The notes under the pieces: model-generated
What the model saw: the letters and a program-made list of their open reading frames with translations, nothing else
Told to the model about the DNA's origin: nothing
The model's database searches: none
DNA from: SHAN690 sp023262195
Lineage (GTDB): Bacteria; Bacteroidota; Bacteroidia; Flavobacteriales_G; Salibacteraceae
Assembly (NCBI GenBank): GCA_038142005.1
Contig: JAYQJE010000001.1
Coordinates: 310,001 to 374,000 of the forward strand
Length of the DNA: 64,000 nucleotides
Reading direction: 5' to 3'
Program-made: the position numbers and the translations under genes
Part shown: one piece after another, positions 42,001 through 51,154 of the stretch
Position numbering within the stretch: the first letter of the stretch is position 1
Layout: each line of letters begins with the position of its first letter

Positions 42001-42258
42001 CGCGTTCAGGCCGGTAAGCTAGAGGCAAAGAAAGCTAGCGCCCCAATTCAAGATGGAGCAATACAAACTGCCTGCTCGGCCTCATGTCCTACCAATGCTA
42101 TCACGTTTGGTGACATTAATGATGTAAACTCAAAAGTGAGATCAGATGCAAAGAATGATCGAGCTTACCACCTTCTTGAAGAAATTGGTGTAAAACCCAA
42201 TGTTTGGTATCAAACCAAAGTCAGAAATTCATCAGAAATCGCAGATCAAACTGCCTAA
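39039..42258 (+). CDS. actB: Alternative complex III iron-sulfur subunit ActB (frameshifted)
   Basis: ActB is the large peripheral subunit carrying Fe-S clusters next to a molybdopterin-oxidoreductase-like domain without the cofactor. The restored protein is about 1072 residues. A twin-arginine signal (SRRDFLKFMGFG, near residue 50) indicates export of the folded protein. The C-terminal third holds four cysteine clusters: CIGCGACVTACH, CQHCNHAPCETVCP, CIGTRYCANNCP, and CSMC with CSASCP. The frame breaks at GG 41850-41851; removing one G joins CANNCPYK to VRRFNWFNYV. The first frame stops at 41864. Confidence 0.93.
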
Positions 42259-42283
42259 CCTATAACTGATATAGATAGTTAAC

Positions 42284-43663
42284 ATGCAAAAAGAATCAGC
42301 CATAAGAGAACCACTAATCCTTGGTGATAAATCATATCATCAAATTACGGAGGATGTGTGTGCTCCAGTTGAGGGCAAAGCCAATAAGTATTGGTATATA
42401 GTTTTCACCCTCTCGGTCATTGTAGCCCTCTGGGGAGTAGGATGTATACTCTACACCATTGGACGTGGTATTGGAGTCTGGGGACTTAATACAACTGTTG
42501 ACTGGGCTTGGGATATCACCAACTTTGTTTGGTGGGTAGGTATCGGCCACGCTGGAACACTGATATCAGCGGTACTTCTCCTTTTCCGTCAGAAATGGAG
42601 AATGGCCATTAATAGATCTGCAGAAGCAATGACAATTTTTGCTGTAATGATGGCAGCGCTCTTTCCAGGTATACACATGGGTAGAATTTGGATGGCATAT
42701 TGGGTATTCCCATTGCCAAACACATTTGGGTCACTTTGGGTGAACTTCAACTCTCCACTGCTCTGGGATGTGTTTGCCATTTCAACCTATTTCTCCGTAT
42801 CTCTAGTCTTCTGGTATATCGGCCTTATTCCTGATTTCGCTACTATTCGAGATAGAGCGGTAAAACCAGTGTCGAAGATGGCTTACAGTGTATTAAGCTT
42901 CGGTTGGACGGGAAATGCTAAGGCTTGGATACGTTTTGAAGAAGTATCACTTGTCCTCGCTGGATTGGCCACACCTCTGGTGTTTTCTGTACACTCTATT
43001 GTGTCAATGGACTTTGCAACATCGGTCATTCCTGGATGGCACACCACCATTTTCCCTCCATACTTCGTTGCAGGAGCAATTTTCTCAGGCTTTGCAATGG
43101 TGCAAACACTGCTCTTGATCGCAAGAAAAGTTTTAAGCTTAGAAAGCTACATTACCATTAAGCATTGTGAATACATGAATATCGTAATTGTGATTACGGG
43201 TTCTATGGTTGGTGTAGCATACCTTTCAGAACTATTTATCTCCTGGTACTCAGGAGTTGAATATGAAGGTTATGCATTCTTAAATCGAGCTACTGGTCCA
43301 TATTGGTGGGCATATTGGTCTATGATGACATGTAATGTGATCACACCGCAGCTTTTCTGGTTTAAGAAAATCAGAAGAAGCCTTATTGCATCTTTCATTC
43401 TTTCGATTTTCGTTAATATAGGTATGTGGTTTGAGCGTTTTGTGATCATCGTTACATCACTGCACAGAGACTTCCTTCCATCAAACTGGGGAATGTTCCA
43501 TCCGACATTTGTAGATATAGGCATATTCCTTGGAACCATAGGCATATTCTTTACACTCTTCCTTCTATTCAGCCGCTTCTTTCCAGTATTGGCACTTAAT
43601 GAATTGAAGAGTATTCTTAAATCTTCAGGCGATAACTATAAAAAACTGCATCACAATGAGTAA
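42284..43663 (+). CDS. actC: Alternative complex III membrane subunit ActC (NrfD-like)
   Basis: ActC is an integral membrane subunit of the NrfD/PsrC family that takes part in quinol binding and contacts ActB. The 459-residue protein has about ten hydrophobic helices, with FVWWVGIGHAGTLISAVLLL and FPGIHMGRIWMAYW typical of the family. It starts 25 bases after actB and overlaps actD by eight bases. It is intact. Confidence 0.93.
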   Translation: MQKESAIREPLILGDKSYHQITEDVCAPVEGKANKYWYIVFTLSVIVALWGVGCILYTIGRGIGVWGLNTTVDWAWDITNFVWWVGIGHAGTLISAVLLLFRQKWRMAINRSAEAMTIFAVMMAALFPGIHMGRIWMAYWVFPLPNTFGSLWVNFNSPLLWDVFAISTYFSVSLVFWYIGLIPDFATIRDRAVKPVSKMAYSVLSFGWTGNAKAWIRFEEVSLVLAGLATPLVFSVHSIVSMDFATSVIPGWHTTIFPPYFVAGAIFSGFAMVQTLLLIARKVLSLESYITIKHCEYMNIVIVITGSMVGVAYLSELFISWYSGVEYEGYAFLNRATGPYWWAYWSMMTCNVITPQLFWFKKIRRSLIASFILSIFVNIGMWFERFVIIVTSLHRDFLPSNWGMFHPTFVDIGIFLGTIGIFFTLFLLFSRFFPVLALNELKSILKSSGDNYKKLHHNE

Positions 43664-44179
43664 AGCAATTTATGCCCTTTATGATGATGATGACATTATG
43701 GTAAGTGGTGCGAAAGCAATCCTTGCTAAAAATGTTAAAATCAAAGATGTTTACTCACCATTCCCAATTCATGGACTTGAGAATGTGCTTGGTATCAAGT
43801 GGACACGATTGGCCATCAATGCCTTTCTTTACGGCATCACTGCTCTAGCCTTGGCCTTGTTGGGTATGTCTTACTTTATGATTCAGGATTGGCCTATGAA
43901 TATTGGTGGTAAACCAAGTTTTGCCTTATATCAGAATCTACCAGCTTTTATTCCAGTAACCTTTGAGTTTACTGTATTGTGTGCAGCTCATGGTATGGCA
44001 ATTACATACCTTATACGGAACTGGACTCTGCCAGAGTCAAGGCAAGAAATCCACATCCAAGAACTACGGACGATCATTTTGCGATTGAAATTGATTGGGA
44101 AGAAAATTCTGGAATTGATTCAGAAGAAATCAAGTCGATTTTGCAAGAAACAAAACCGGTCGAAATTTTTGAAAAATAG
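43656..44179 (+). CDS. actD: Alternative complex III subunit ActD (frameshifted)
   Basis: ActD is a small membrane subunit with two transmembrane helices. The restored protein is 174 residues: YALYDDDDIMVSGAKAI at the start, helices at about 57-78 and 97-118, and a family-typical soluble end with RNPHPRTTDDHFAIEI. A missing base near CC 44031-44032 breaks the frame; adding one C gives NWTLPRVKARNPHP and the TAG at 44177-44179. Without this correction the frame runs straight through into actE and creates an apparent ActD-ActE fusion, which is almost certainly false. Confidence 0.88.
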
Positions 44180-44180
44180 C

Positions 44181-44843
44181 ATGAGTATCAAATATTTACA
44201 CTTAAGCATCACCACAGCAGTTATGGCTCTGATCTTGACATCGTGTAGCCCTGACCCTCTATCTCCGGGAGTAGAGTACATGCCTGATATGTACAGGTCT
44301 CCTGCCGCTGAACCTTACAGTAAGTTGCCAACGGATAGCCTTTTTAGTAATTCTATGGAAGCTAGACTACCGGTAAATGGAAGTATCACTCGAGGATATT
44401 TACCATATGGAATTCCAAACAATGTGGATGGTTACGAAATGGCGGGTGAATTATTGAAGAATCCTTACCCAATGAGTGATGAAATAGTTGCCGAAGGAAA
44501 GGTAATCTACACCAAGTTTTGTGTCCATTGCCATGGTAAAGAAGGAAATGGTGACGGATTAACAGTTACTGCCGGTGGTCATCCACCTCCCCCAGCTTAC
44601 ACAAGCGCAGCATTGAAAAATCTACCTGCAGGAAAAATGTTCCATACCATTACTTACGGTAAAAATCTCATGGGATCGCACGCTTCTCAATTAAACAATG
44701 AAGAGCGGTGGAAAGTGATAAGATATGTTCAGACTCTCCAAGGCAACGACATGGCCATGGATGGGAAAGAGAGCATTGAAGAAGAATCTACAGGTTCTAT
44801 GACATCAGAAGAAGTCATGGATGAAGCCGCTATGAACAACTAA
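44181..44843 (+). CDS. actE: Alternative complex III monoheme cytochrome lipoprotein ActE
   Basis: ActE is the membrane-anchored mono-heme cytochrome c of the complex. The 220-residue product starts at ATG 44181, has a lipoprotein signal (AVMALILTSC), and one heme motif, CVHCHGKEGNGDG, with a later methionine (FHTITYGKNLMGSH) as the likely sixth ligand. It begins one base after the actD stop. The open frame continues upstream through actD only because of the actD frameshift. Confidence 0.92.
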   Translation: MSIKYLHLSITTAVMALILTSCSPDPLSPGVEYMPDMYRSPAAEPYSKLPTDSLFSNSMEARLPVNGSITRGYLPYGIPNNVDGYEMAGELLKNPYPMSDEIVAEGKVIYTKFCVHCHGKEGNGDGLTVTAGGHPPPPAYTSAALKNLPAGKMFHTITYGKNLMGSHASQLNNEERWKVIRYVQTLQGNDMAMDGKESIEEESTGSMTSEEVMDEAAMNN

Positions 44844-44857
44844 ACCTAAAGCTAAAA

Positions 44858-46087
44858 ATGGACTATACATTCGAAGGACAGGCCAAAAAGAACACATTCA
44901 TATTGATGGGTGTGGGTGTCTTGCTTTTAATTCTCGGCTCAGTGTTCTTCATGATGGGCGATCATGCTCATGATGATCATCATGGAATTGGACAGCGTAT
45001 TTGGGTCAGTATTTTTGTTAGCGGATTCTTCTTTTTTGGGGTATCCCTTGCAGCCCTCTTTTTCCTAGCAGTGCAATATGCCGCAGAAGCTGGATGGGGA
45101 GTAGTATTTAAGAGAGTTATGGAAGGAGTTGCATCCTATCTACCCATTGGGTCAATTACCCTACTTGTAGTATTCGCAGCTGGTTCGTTACACTTACATC
45201 ACATATATCACTGGATGGATCCAGAATTGTATGATGTAAACTCGGAACATTATGACGCTCTAATTGCACATAAAAAACCATATCTAAATCAAATCTTTTG
45301 GTGGCTTAGAACCCTCGCTTATCTGGCTGCTTATTTCTTATTCTTTAGATGGTTCATGAAAAGCTCTTTGAATGAAGACTCACCTTTAGAAAACGAAAAG
45401 AGGTTCTTCACAAAAAATCAAACGATGGCAGCCATTTTCCTTGTCATCTTTGGATATACTTCGACCACATTTAGTTGGGATTGGATCATGAGTATTGATA
45501 CTCACTGGTTCAGCACAATTTTTGGATGGTATATATTCTCTGGTATGTGGATCAGTGGTATGGTTATGATTACTCTACTTACCATTTACTTAAAGAGTAA
45601 AGGTCTAATGGATTTTGTGAATGACAGCCACATGCATGACATAGGCAAATGGGTGTTTGGAGTGAGTTTTCTATGGACCTATCTATTCTTTTGTCAGTTC
45701 ATGTTGTATTGGTATTCCAATATACCAGAGGAGATTACATACTTTAAAGCCCGGATTGATGACTATACATGGATCTTTTGGGGCACCATGGTCATCAACT
45801 TTATCTTTCCTATGTTGTTATTAATGTCAAAGGATGCGAAGAGAAATGCAGGCTTTATGGTTTTCACAGGTTGCATCATCTTCTTTGGCCATTGGTTAGA
45901 CGTTTTTATGATTGTTTCTCCAGGAGCCATGGGACCAAATGGAACTGTAGGGTTAATTGAAATTGGAACCTTCATTGCATTCCTTGGACTGTTCTTATTT
46001 GTCGTATTGGGTGCATTGACTAAACGTCCACTGCTAGTTAAACATCATCCATTTGTTCAGGAAAGTTTACACCATCACATCAATTAA
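44858..46087 (+). CDS. actF: Alternative complex III membrane subunit ActF
   Basis: ActF is the second NrfD-like membrane subunit, paralogous to ActC. The 409-residue protein has about ten hydrophobic helices and a His-rich loop near residue 40 (HAHDDHHG). TFSWDWIMSIDTHWFSTIFG is typical of the family. Spacing of 14 bases to actE and 23 to coxB fits one operon. Confidence 0.93.
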   Translation: MDYTFEGQAKKNTFILMGVGVLLLILGSVFFMMGDHAHDDHHGIGQRIWVSIFVSGFFFFGVSLAALFFLAVQYAAEAGWGVVFKRVMEGVASYLPIGSITLLVVFAAGSLHLHHIYHWMDPELYDVNSEHYDALIAHKKPYLNQIFWWLRTLAYLAAYFLFFRWFMKSSLNEDSPLENEKRFFTKNQTMAAIFLVIFGYTSTTFSWDWIMSIDTHWFSTIFGWYIFSGMWISGMVMITLLTIYLKSKGLMDFVNDSHMHDIGKWVFGVSFLWTYLFFCQFMLYWYSNIPEEITYFKARIDDYTWIFWGTMVINFIFPMLLLMSKDAKRNAGFMVFTGCIIFFGHWLDVFMIVSPGAMGPNGTVGLIEIGTFIAFLGLFLFVVLGALTKRPLLVKHHPFVQESLHHHIN

Positions 46088-46110
46088 ATTGAGAAAGAAG
46101 TAAAATAGAC

Positions 46111-47319
46111 ATGATAACAATCCTAATTATATTATCCATTGGACTTGCTGTGCTATCCATTGCTCAGCTGATGCGTGTATTTGAAGCGTCTTCTCGCCTT
46201 AAAGGCGATAGCAGTCCATTACCAACTGATGCCGAAAACAAGTATCAGTCAAAGATGATGTTGGTTTTCCTATTCGGCTACTTTGCCTTCTTCGCTTGGC
46301 TCGTAGCCAAATATGGAGATAAATTGTTACCTGTTTCGGCTTCGGAGCATGGAGTGGCTTTAGATAACTTATTGAATTTCAATTTCGCAATCATCACGCT
46401 TGTCTTTGTGATAACGCACGTTTACCTCTTCTACTTCGCATTCAAATATGTGTTTAACAAGGACAGGAAAGCATACTACTACACTCACAGTAATAAGCTT
46501 GAGTTGCTTTGGACGACTGTCCCAGCAGTATTCCTTGCCATCATTGTTATTTGGGGCCTAGGCGAATGGATAGACATTACGATGGATGAAACGCCTGATG
46601 ACGCAGTTGTAATTGAATTGTATCCAAAACAATTTGACTGGACTGCTCGCTATGCTGGATCAGATTCAACATTGGGCGCTTCAAATTATAACATGATTTC
46701 TGGTACAAACCCACTGGGAGTAATTACTTCGGCTTCCTTAAGTGAGAAAATTGCCGAGCTTAATGAAGAAATAGCTGAATTTGAAGCTGAACTAGCTGAC
46801 GCTCCAGAAGGTGGTTTAAAAGAAGAAGAGCTCACGGAAAAAATTGCCAAATGGAATAGACAGCTTGAAAACGTGATGTCATTTGAATCTCTCACTACCC
46901 TAGAGAAGGGAAAGGATGATATACTTGTTAAATCTGAATTTGTGATTCCTCGAGGAAAAGACATTGCCTTCAAATTTCGAAGTAGAGATGTTATTCACAG
47001 CGCATATATGCCACACTTTAGGGCTCAAATGAACTGTGTTCCAGGGATGGTTACCGAATTCACATTCAAGCCAACGATTACCACTGCTGAAATGCAAGAA
47101 ATTACTGGGAATGACGCTTTTGAATATGTACTACTCTGCAACAAAATCTGTGGAGCAGCACACTACAATATGCAAATGAACATCAAGGTAGTTGAAGAAG
47201 AAGAATTCAATGTTTGGATGAATGAACAAAAGATCTTCGCTGAAGGTTTTGTAGACGATGGAGGAACATCGACTGCCACAGTAAATAATGAAGTAGAACT
47301 AACAATGATCGAACAATAA
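46111..47319 (+). CDS. coxB: Cytochrome c oxidase subunit II with coiled-coil insert
   Basis: CoxB accepts electrons through its CuA centre and passes them to subunit I. The 402-residue protein has an extra N-terminal helix, then two transmembrane helices (about 85-105 and 130-150), and a periplasmic CuA domain with DVIHSAYMPHF and CNKICGAAHYNM (about 343-354), which keeps all CuA ligands. An insert at about 211-256 (SEKIAELNEEIAEFEAELAD and following) is predicted coiled coil and is longer than in classical CoxB. It is placed directly after actF, suggesting an ACIII-oxidase supercomplex. Confidence 0.94.
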   Translation: MITILIILSIGLAVLSIAQLMRVFEASSRLKGDSSPLPTDAENKYQSKMMLVFLFGYFAFFAWLVAKYGDKLLPVSASEHGVALDNLLNFNFAIITLVFVITHVYLFYFAFKYVFNKDRKAYYYTHSNKLELLWTTVPAVFLAIIVIWGLGEWIDITMDETPDDAVVIELYPKQFDWTARYAGSDSTLGASNYNMISGTNPLGVITSASLSEKIAELNEEIAEFEAELADAPEGGLKEEELTEKIAKWNRQLENVMSFESLTTLEKGKDDILVKSEFVIPRGKDIAFKFRSRDVIHSAYMPHFRAQMNCVPGMVTEFTFKPTITTAEMQEITGNDAFEYVLLCNKICGAAHYNMQMNIKVVEEEEFNVWMNEQKIFAEGFVDDGGTSTATVNNEVELTMIEQ

Positions 47320-47324
47320 TAAAT

Positions 47325-49101
47325 ATGGCAACAGCACACACCGATCATCACCACGAAGAAACGTTTATCTCAAAATACGTTTTCAGTCAAGATCATAAAA
47401 TGATCTCCAAGCAGTTCCTGATTACTGGAATGCTCATGGCAGTAATCGGAATGATTATGTCAAGCCTTTTCCGATTGCAATTGGGCTGGCAAGGAGAATC
47501 GTTCTGGATTCTTAATTTTTTCCTTGGAGACAAGTGGGCTCCAGACGGAATTCTAGATCCGAATATGTATTTGGCTTTGGTTACCATTCACGGTACTATC
47601 ATGGTCTTCTTCCTTTTGACGGGAGGCTTGAGCGGCACATTTGCCAACCTATTAATTCCGTTGCAGATTGGTGCTAGAGACATGGCATCTGGCTTCATGA
47701 ATATGTTATCATATTGGTTTTTCTTAGCCTCAAGTGTCATAATGGTTGTTTCATTGTTCGTTGAGACAGGACCTGCGTCTGGCGGATGGACGGTTTATCC
47801 CCACTCAGTGCCTTACCACAAGCAATGCCAGGTTCAGGTCTTGGTATGACTCTATGGCTAGTATCAATGTCTTTGTTCATTGTTTCTTCCCTTCTCGGTG
47901 GTCTGAACTATGTGGTAACCGTTATCAATTTGCGAACAAAGGGTATGACCATGACTCGACTCCCGTTGAGTATCTGGGCTCTCTTTGTGACTGCTATTCT
48001 CGGTGTACTTTCATTCCCGGTATTGTTCTCAGCAGCTTTGCTCTTAATCTTCGATAGAAGCTTTGGAACAGCCTTTTACCTATCAGATATTCATATTGCT
48101 GGCGAAGTGCTTGAAAGAACTGGTGGTAGTCCTATTTTATATGAGCACCTTTTTGGTTCTTAGGACACCCTGAAGTTTATATCGTATTACTTCCAGCGCT
48201 TGGTATCACGTCTGAAGTTATTGCTACAAATTCAAGAAAGCCAATTTTTGGTTACCGTGCAATGATTGGGTCTATTTTAGCAATTGCGTTCTTATCATTC
48301 ATTGTGTGGGGACACCATATGTTCTTGACAGGAATGAATCCATTCTTAGGCGCGGTGTTTACATTCACCACCTTACTTATTGCTATTCCATCGGCAGTTA
48401 AAGCCTTTAATTTCATTACCACCTTATGGAAAGGAAGTATTCGATTTACCCCAGCAATGTTGTTCTCCATTTCCATGGTATCAACATTTATATCTGGAGG
48501 TGTAACAGGAATCATTCTTGCAGACAGTGCACTAGATATCAACTTGCATGATACTTACTTCGTGGTCGCCCACTTCCATATTGTTATGGGATTAAGTGCG
48601 GTTATGGCAATGTACGCTGGAGTGTATCATTGGTTCCCAAAAATGTATGGTCGAATGATGAACAGGAAACTGGGATACGCTCACTTCTGGACCACCTTCA
48701 TCTGCGCTTATGGAGTATTCTTTCCTCAACACTTCCTTGGCCTCGCAGGTGTACCTAGAAGGTATTACAGCAATAGTGAATTCCCAATTTTTGATGATTT
48801 AGTATCTATCAATGAAATGGTATCAATTTTTGCAATTGCTGGAGCCATAGCACAGTTCATCTTTATGTTCAACTTCTTTTACTCCATCAGGAGAGGTCCA
48901 AAGGCTTCGGCTAATCCTTGGGGATCTAATACTCTTGAGTGGACTACACCCGTTGAGCACATACATGGAAATTGGCCAGGTCCTCTACCCACGGTTCACA
49001 GATGGGCCTATGATTATAGCAAGCCTGGTAAAGAACAAGATTTTGTTCCACAAACAGTTCCTCTAGAAGATGGAGAACAAGATGGTGGCGCAGGTCATTA
49101 A
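47325..49101 (+). CDS. coxA: Cytochrome c oxidase subunit I (two frameshifts)
   Basis: CoxA holds heme a and the heme a3-CuB centre that reduces oxygen and pumps protons. The restored protein is about 592 residues with at least 12 helices. The FWFLGHPEVYI block (CuB histidine and its linked tyrosine), WGHHMF (two CuB histidines) and HDTYFVVAHFHIVM (heme histidines) are all present. Two bases appear lost: in C4 at 47799-47802 (restores WTVYPPLSALPQAMPG) and in T5 at 48150-48154 (restores HLFWFLGHPEVY). As written it splits into three frames ending at 47849, 48163 and 49101. No subunit III or IV gene follows. Confidence 0.95.
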
Positions 49102-49110
49102 AATAAACGA

Positions 49111-49135
49111 AACCCGCTCAATGAGCGGGTTTTTT
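49111..49135 (+). terminator. Intrinsic terminator after coxA
   Basis: ACCCGCTC pairs with GAGCGGGT-type sequence around a short AATG loop (49111-49130) and is followed by a run of T. It lies ten bases after the coxA stop, ends the act-cox operon and separates it from ruvB. Confidence 0.88.
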
Positions 49136-49150
49136 GTTGGTATGCATTCC

Positions 49151-49158
49151 TAAATTTG
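49151..49158 (+). promoter_or_regulatory. Bacteroidota -7 box (ruvB), possibly leaderless
   Basis: TAAATTTG matches TAnnTTTG and ends seven bases before the ruvB ATG. Because the act-cox terminator lies just upstream, ruvB needs its own promoter, and this is the only candidate; the mRNA would then have almost no leader. Confidence 0.5.
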
Positions 49159-49165
49159 TGCATAC

Positions 49166-50188
49166 ATGAATTCCAATTTAAATCCTGATTCAGAAAATCT
49201 TTCACAAACCGATAAGGATCTTGAGAAGGTTTTAAGACCCCGTCAATTTGGTGACTTTTCTGGACAAGAGGCAGTTATTGAAAACCTCGAGGTTTTCGTT
49301 GAGGCGGCTAAGCGCAGAAGTGAAGCGCTTGACCACACGTTGCTCCATGGTCCTCCAGGATTGGGTAAAACTACACTTGCACATATCATCGCCAATGAGC
49401 TTGGAGTAAATATTAAATCCACCAGTGGACCGGTATTAGATAAGCCTGGTGACCTTGCTGGGTTGCTTACAAATCTGGAGGAGAAAGATGTCCTGTTCAT
49501 TGACGAGATTCATCGTTTGAGCCCAATTGTAGAGGAGTTCCTCTATTCTGCTATGGAAGACTTTATGATCGACATACTCATCGATAGCGGTCCCAGCGCT
49601 CGAAGTGTTAAAATTGAACTTGCACCATTTACCCTTATTGGAGCCACTACAAGATCCGGTTTACTTACTTCTCCCTTGCGCGCACGCTTTGGAATAAACT
49701 CACGCTTATCATATTACAATGCCGACCTATTGTCAACCATAATAGAAAGGTCAGCAACCATCTTAAATATCGGAATTGACTCTAAAGCCGCCCGCGAGAT
49801 TGCATTTCGTAGTCGTGGAACACCTAGAATTGCCAACTCTCTCCTCAGACGAATTCGAGATTTTGCCCAGATAAAAGGTGATGGAAAAATTGACTTGGAA
49901 ATTGCCAAATACGGCCTCGATGCACTAAATGTTGATTCTCATGGATTGGATGAAATGGACAACAAAATCCTATCTATTATAATTGACAAGTTCAACGGTG
50001 GTCCAGTTGGCTTAACTACTGTAGCCACCGCTGTGGGCGAACAGGCCGGCACCATTGAAGAAGTTTATGAGCCCTTCTTAATTCAAGAAGGATTTCTTCA
50101 TCGTACACCTCGAGGACGTGTGGCAACTGAATTGGCCTTCACCCATCTTGGTAGAGAGCGATCTGGAAATCAAAACACCCTATTCTAG
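49166..50188 (+). CDS. ruvB: Holliday junction branch-migration ATPase
   Basis: RuvB is the hexameric AAA+ motor that drives branch migration with RuvA. The 340-residue protein has Walker A GPPGLGKTTLA, Walker B FIDEIHRLS, sensor 1 IGATTRSGLLTSPLRARFG and a C-terminal winged helix ending TPRGRVATELA. It is intact. Its partner ruvA lies 8 kb away rather than adjacent. It is followed after six bases by queG, so the two are probably cotranscribed. Confidence 0.97.
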   Translation: MNSNLNPDSENLSQTDKDLEKVLRPRQFGDFSGQEAVIENLEVFVEAAKRRSEALDHTLLHGPPGLGKTTLAHIIANELGVNIKSTSGPVLDKPGDLAGLLTNLEEKDVLFIDEIHRLSPIVEEFLYSAMEDFMIDILIDSGPSARSVKIELAPFTLIGATTRSGLLTSPLRARFGINSRLSYYNADLLSTIIERSATILNIGIDSKAAREIAFRSRGTPRIANSLLRRIRDFAQIKGDGKIDLEIAKYGLDALNVDSHGLDEMDNKILSIIIDKFNGGPVGLTTVATAVGEQAGTIEEVYEPFLIQEGFLHRTPRGRVATELAFTHLGRERSGNQNTLF

Positions 50189-50194
50189 CAACAG

Positions 50195-51154
50195 ATGACC
50201 TCATTGGATTTACTTGCCAGTTCGAGGTCTGTCGAGATTAAGAAGATTGCACAAAAACTTGGTTTTTTAGATTGCAGGGTTGCAAAAGCAAGTGAATTAA
50301 CTAATGATGCTAGACGCCTCGAAGCTTGGCTCAAAAATGGTCATCATGGTCAAATGGAGTATATGGCCAATCATTTTGATCTCAGGATAAATCCAACCAA
50401 ATTAGTGCCCGGTGCCAAGAGTGTCATTGTTCTTAGTAAAAACTATTTCACCAAGTCAACTCAGCATATTGAGGCTCCAAAACTGAGTAAATATGCCTAT
50501 GGAAGAGACTATCATAAAGTGATTCGCAAGGCAATGAAAGTATTCTTGAAAGAAATGCAACAGTCCTTCGGTGAGGTGCACGGGCGTGGATTTGTTGATT
50601 CAGCCCCAGTCTTGGAAAAAGCATGGGCCCGTGAAAGCGGCTTAGGCTGGGTTGGGAAGCATTCAAACATTATTTCTAAAAGCGCAGGTTCATTTTTCTT
50701 CCTTGCTGTTTTAATCACAGATTTAGAGCTAGAATCCGATGCGCCCATTAAAGACTATTGCGGCTCTTGCACTAAATGTATAGATGCATGTCCTACTGAT
50801 GCCATCAACAATCCATATTACGTTGACGGTAGCAAATGCATATCATACTATACCATCGAACTAAAAAACAGTGAGCTTCCTGACTCTATGAAGGGCAAGT
50901 TTGATAATTGGATGTTTGGTTGCGACATCTGCCAAGATGTGTGTCCTTGGAATAGGTTCAGCAAACCTCACTCGGAATCTGATTTCAATCCAAAGCCTGA
51001 AATTTTGGATTTTAAATTAGAGGATTGGGCTCATTTATCAGAAGAAAAATTTAATGAGCTATTTGCCGGTTCTGCCGTGAAACGAACAGGATACAATGGC
51101 TTGACAAGGAATATTAGATTCTTGATCAATCCTTTGGGAAAAGCAATCGATTGA
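50195..51154 (+). CDS. queG: Epoxyqueuosine reductase
   Basis: QueG performs the last step of queuosine synthesis in tRNA, reducing epoxyqueuosine with a cobalamin and two [4Fe-4S] clusters. The 319-residue protein has the DUF1730 N-terminal domain with SKYAYGRDYHKVIRK, RGFVDSAPVLEKAWA, and two ferredoxin-type clusters: CGSCTKCIDACP and CDICQDVCPWN. It is full length. The 3' end overlaps the convergent small-barrel gene by 29 bases. Confidence 0.96.
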   Translation: MTSLDLLASSRSVEIKKIAQKLGFLDCRVAKASELTNDARRLEAWLKNGHHGQMEYMANHFDLRINPTKLVPGAKSVIVLSKNYFTKSTQHIEAPKLSKYAYGRDYHKVIRKAMKVFLKEMQQSFGEVHGRGFVDSAPVLEKAWARESGLGWVGKHSNIISKSAGSFFFLAVLITDLELESDAPIKDYCGSCTKCIDACPTDAINNPYYVDGSKCISYYTIELKNSELPDSMKGKFDNWMFGCDICQDVCPWNRFSKPHSESDFNPKPEILDFKLEDWAHLSEEKFNELFAGSAVKRTGYNGLTRNIRFLINPLGKAID

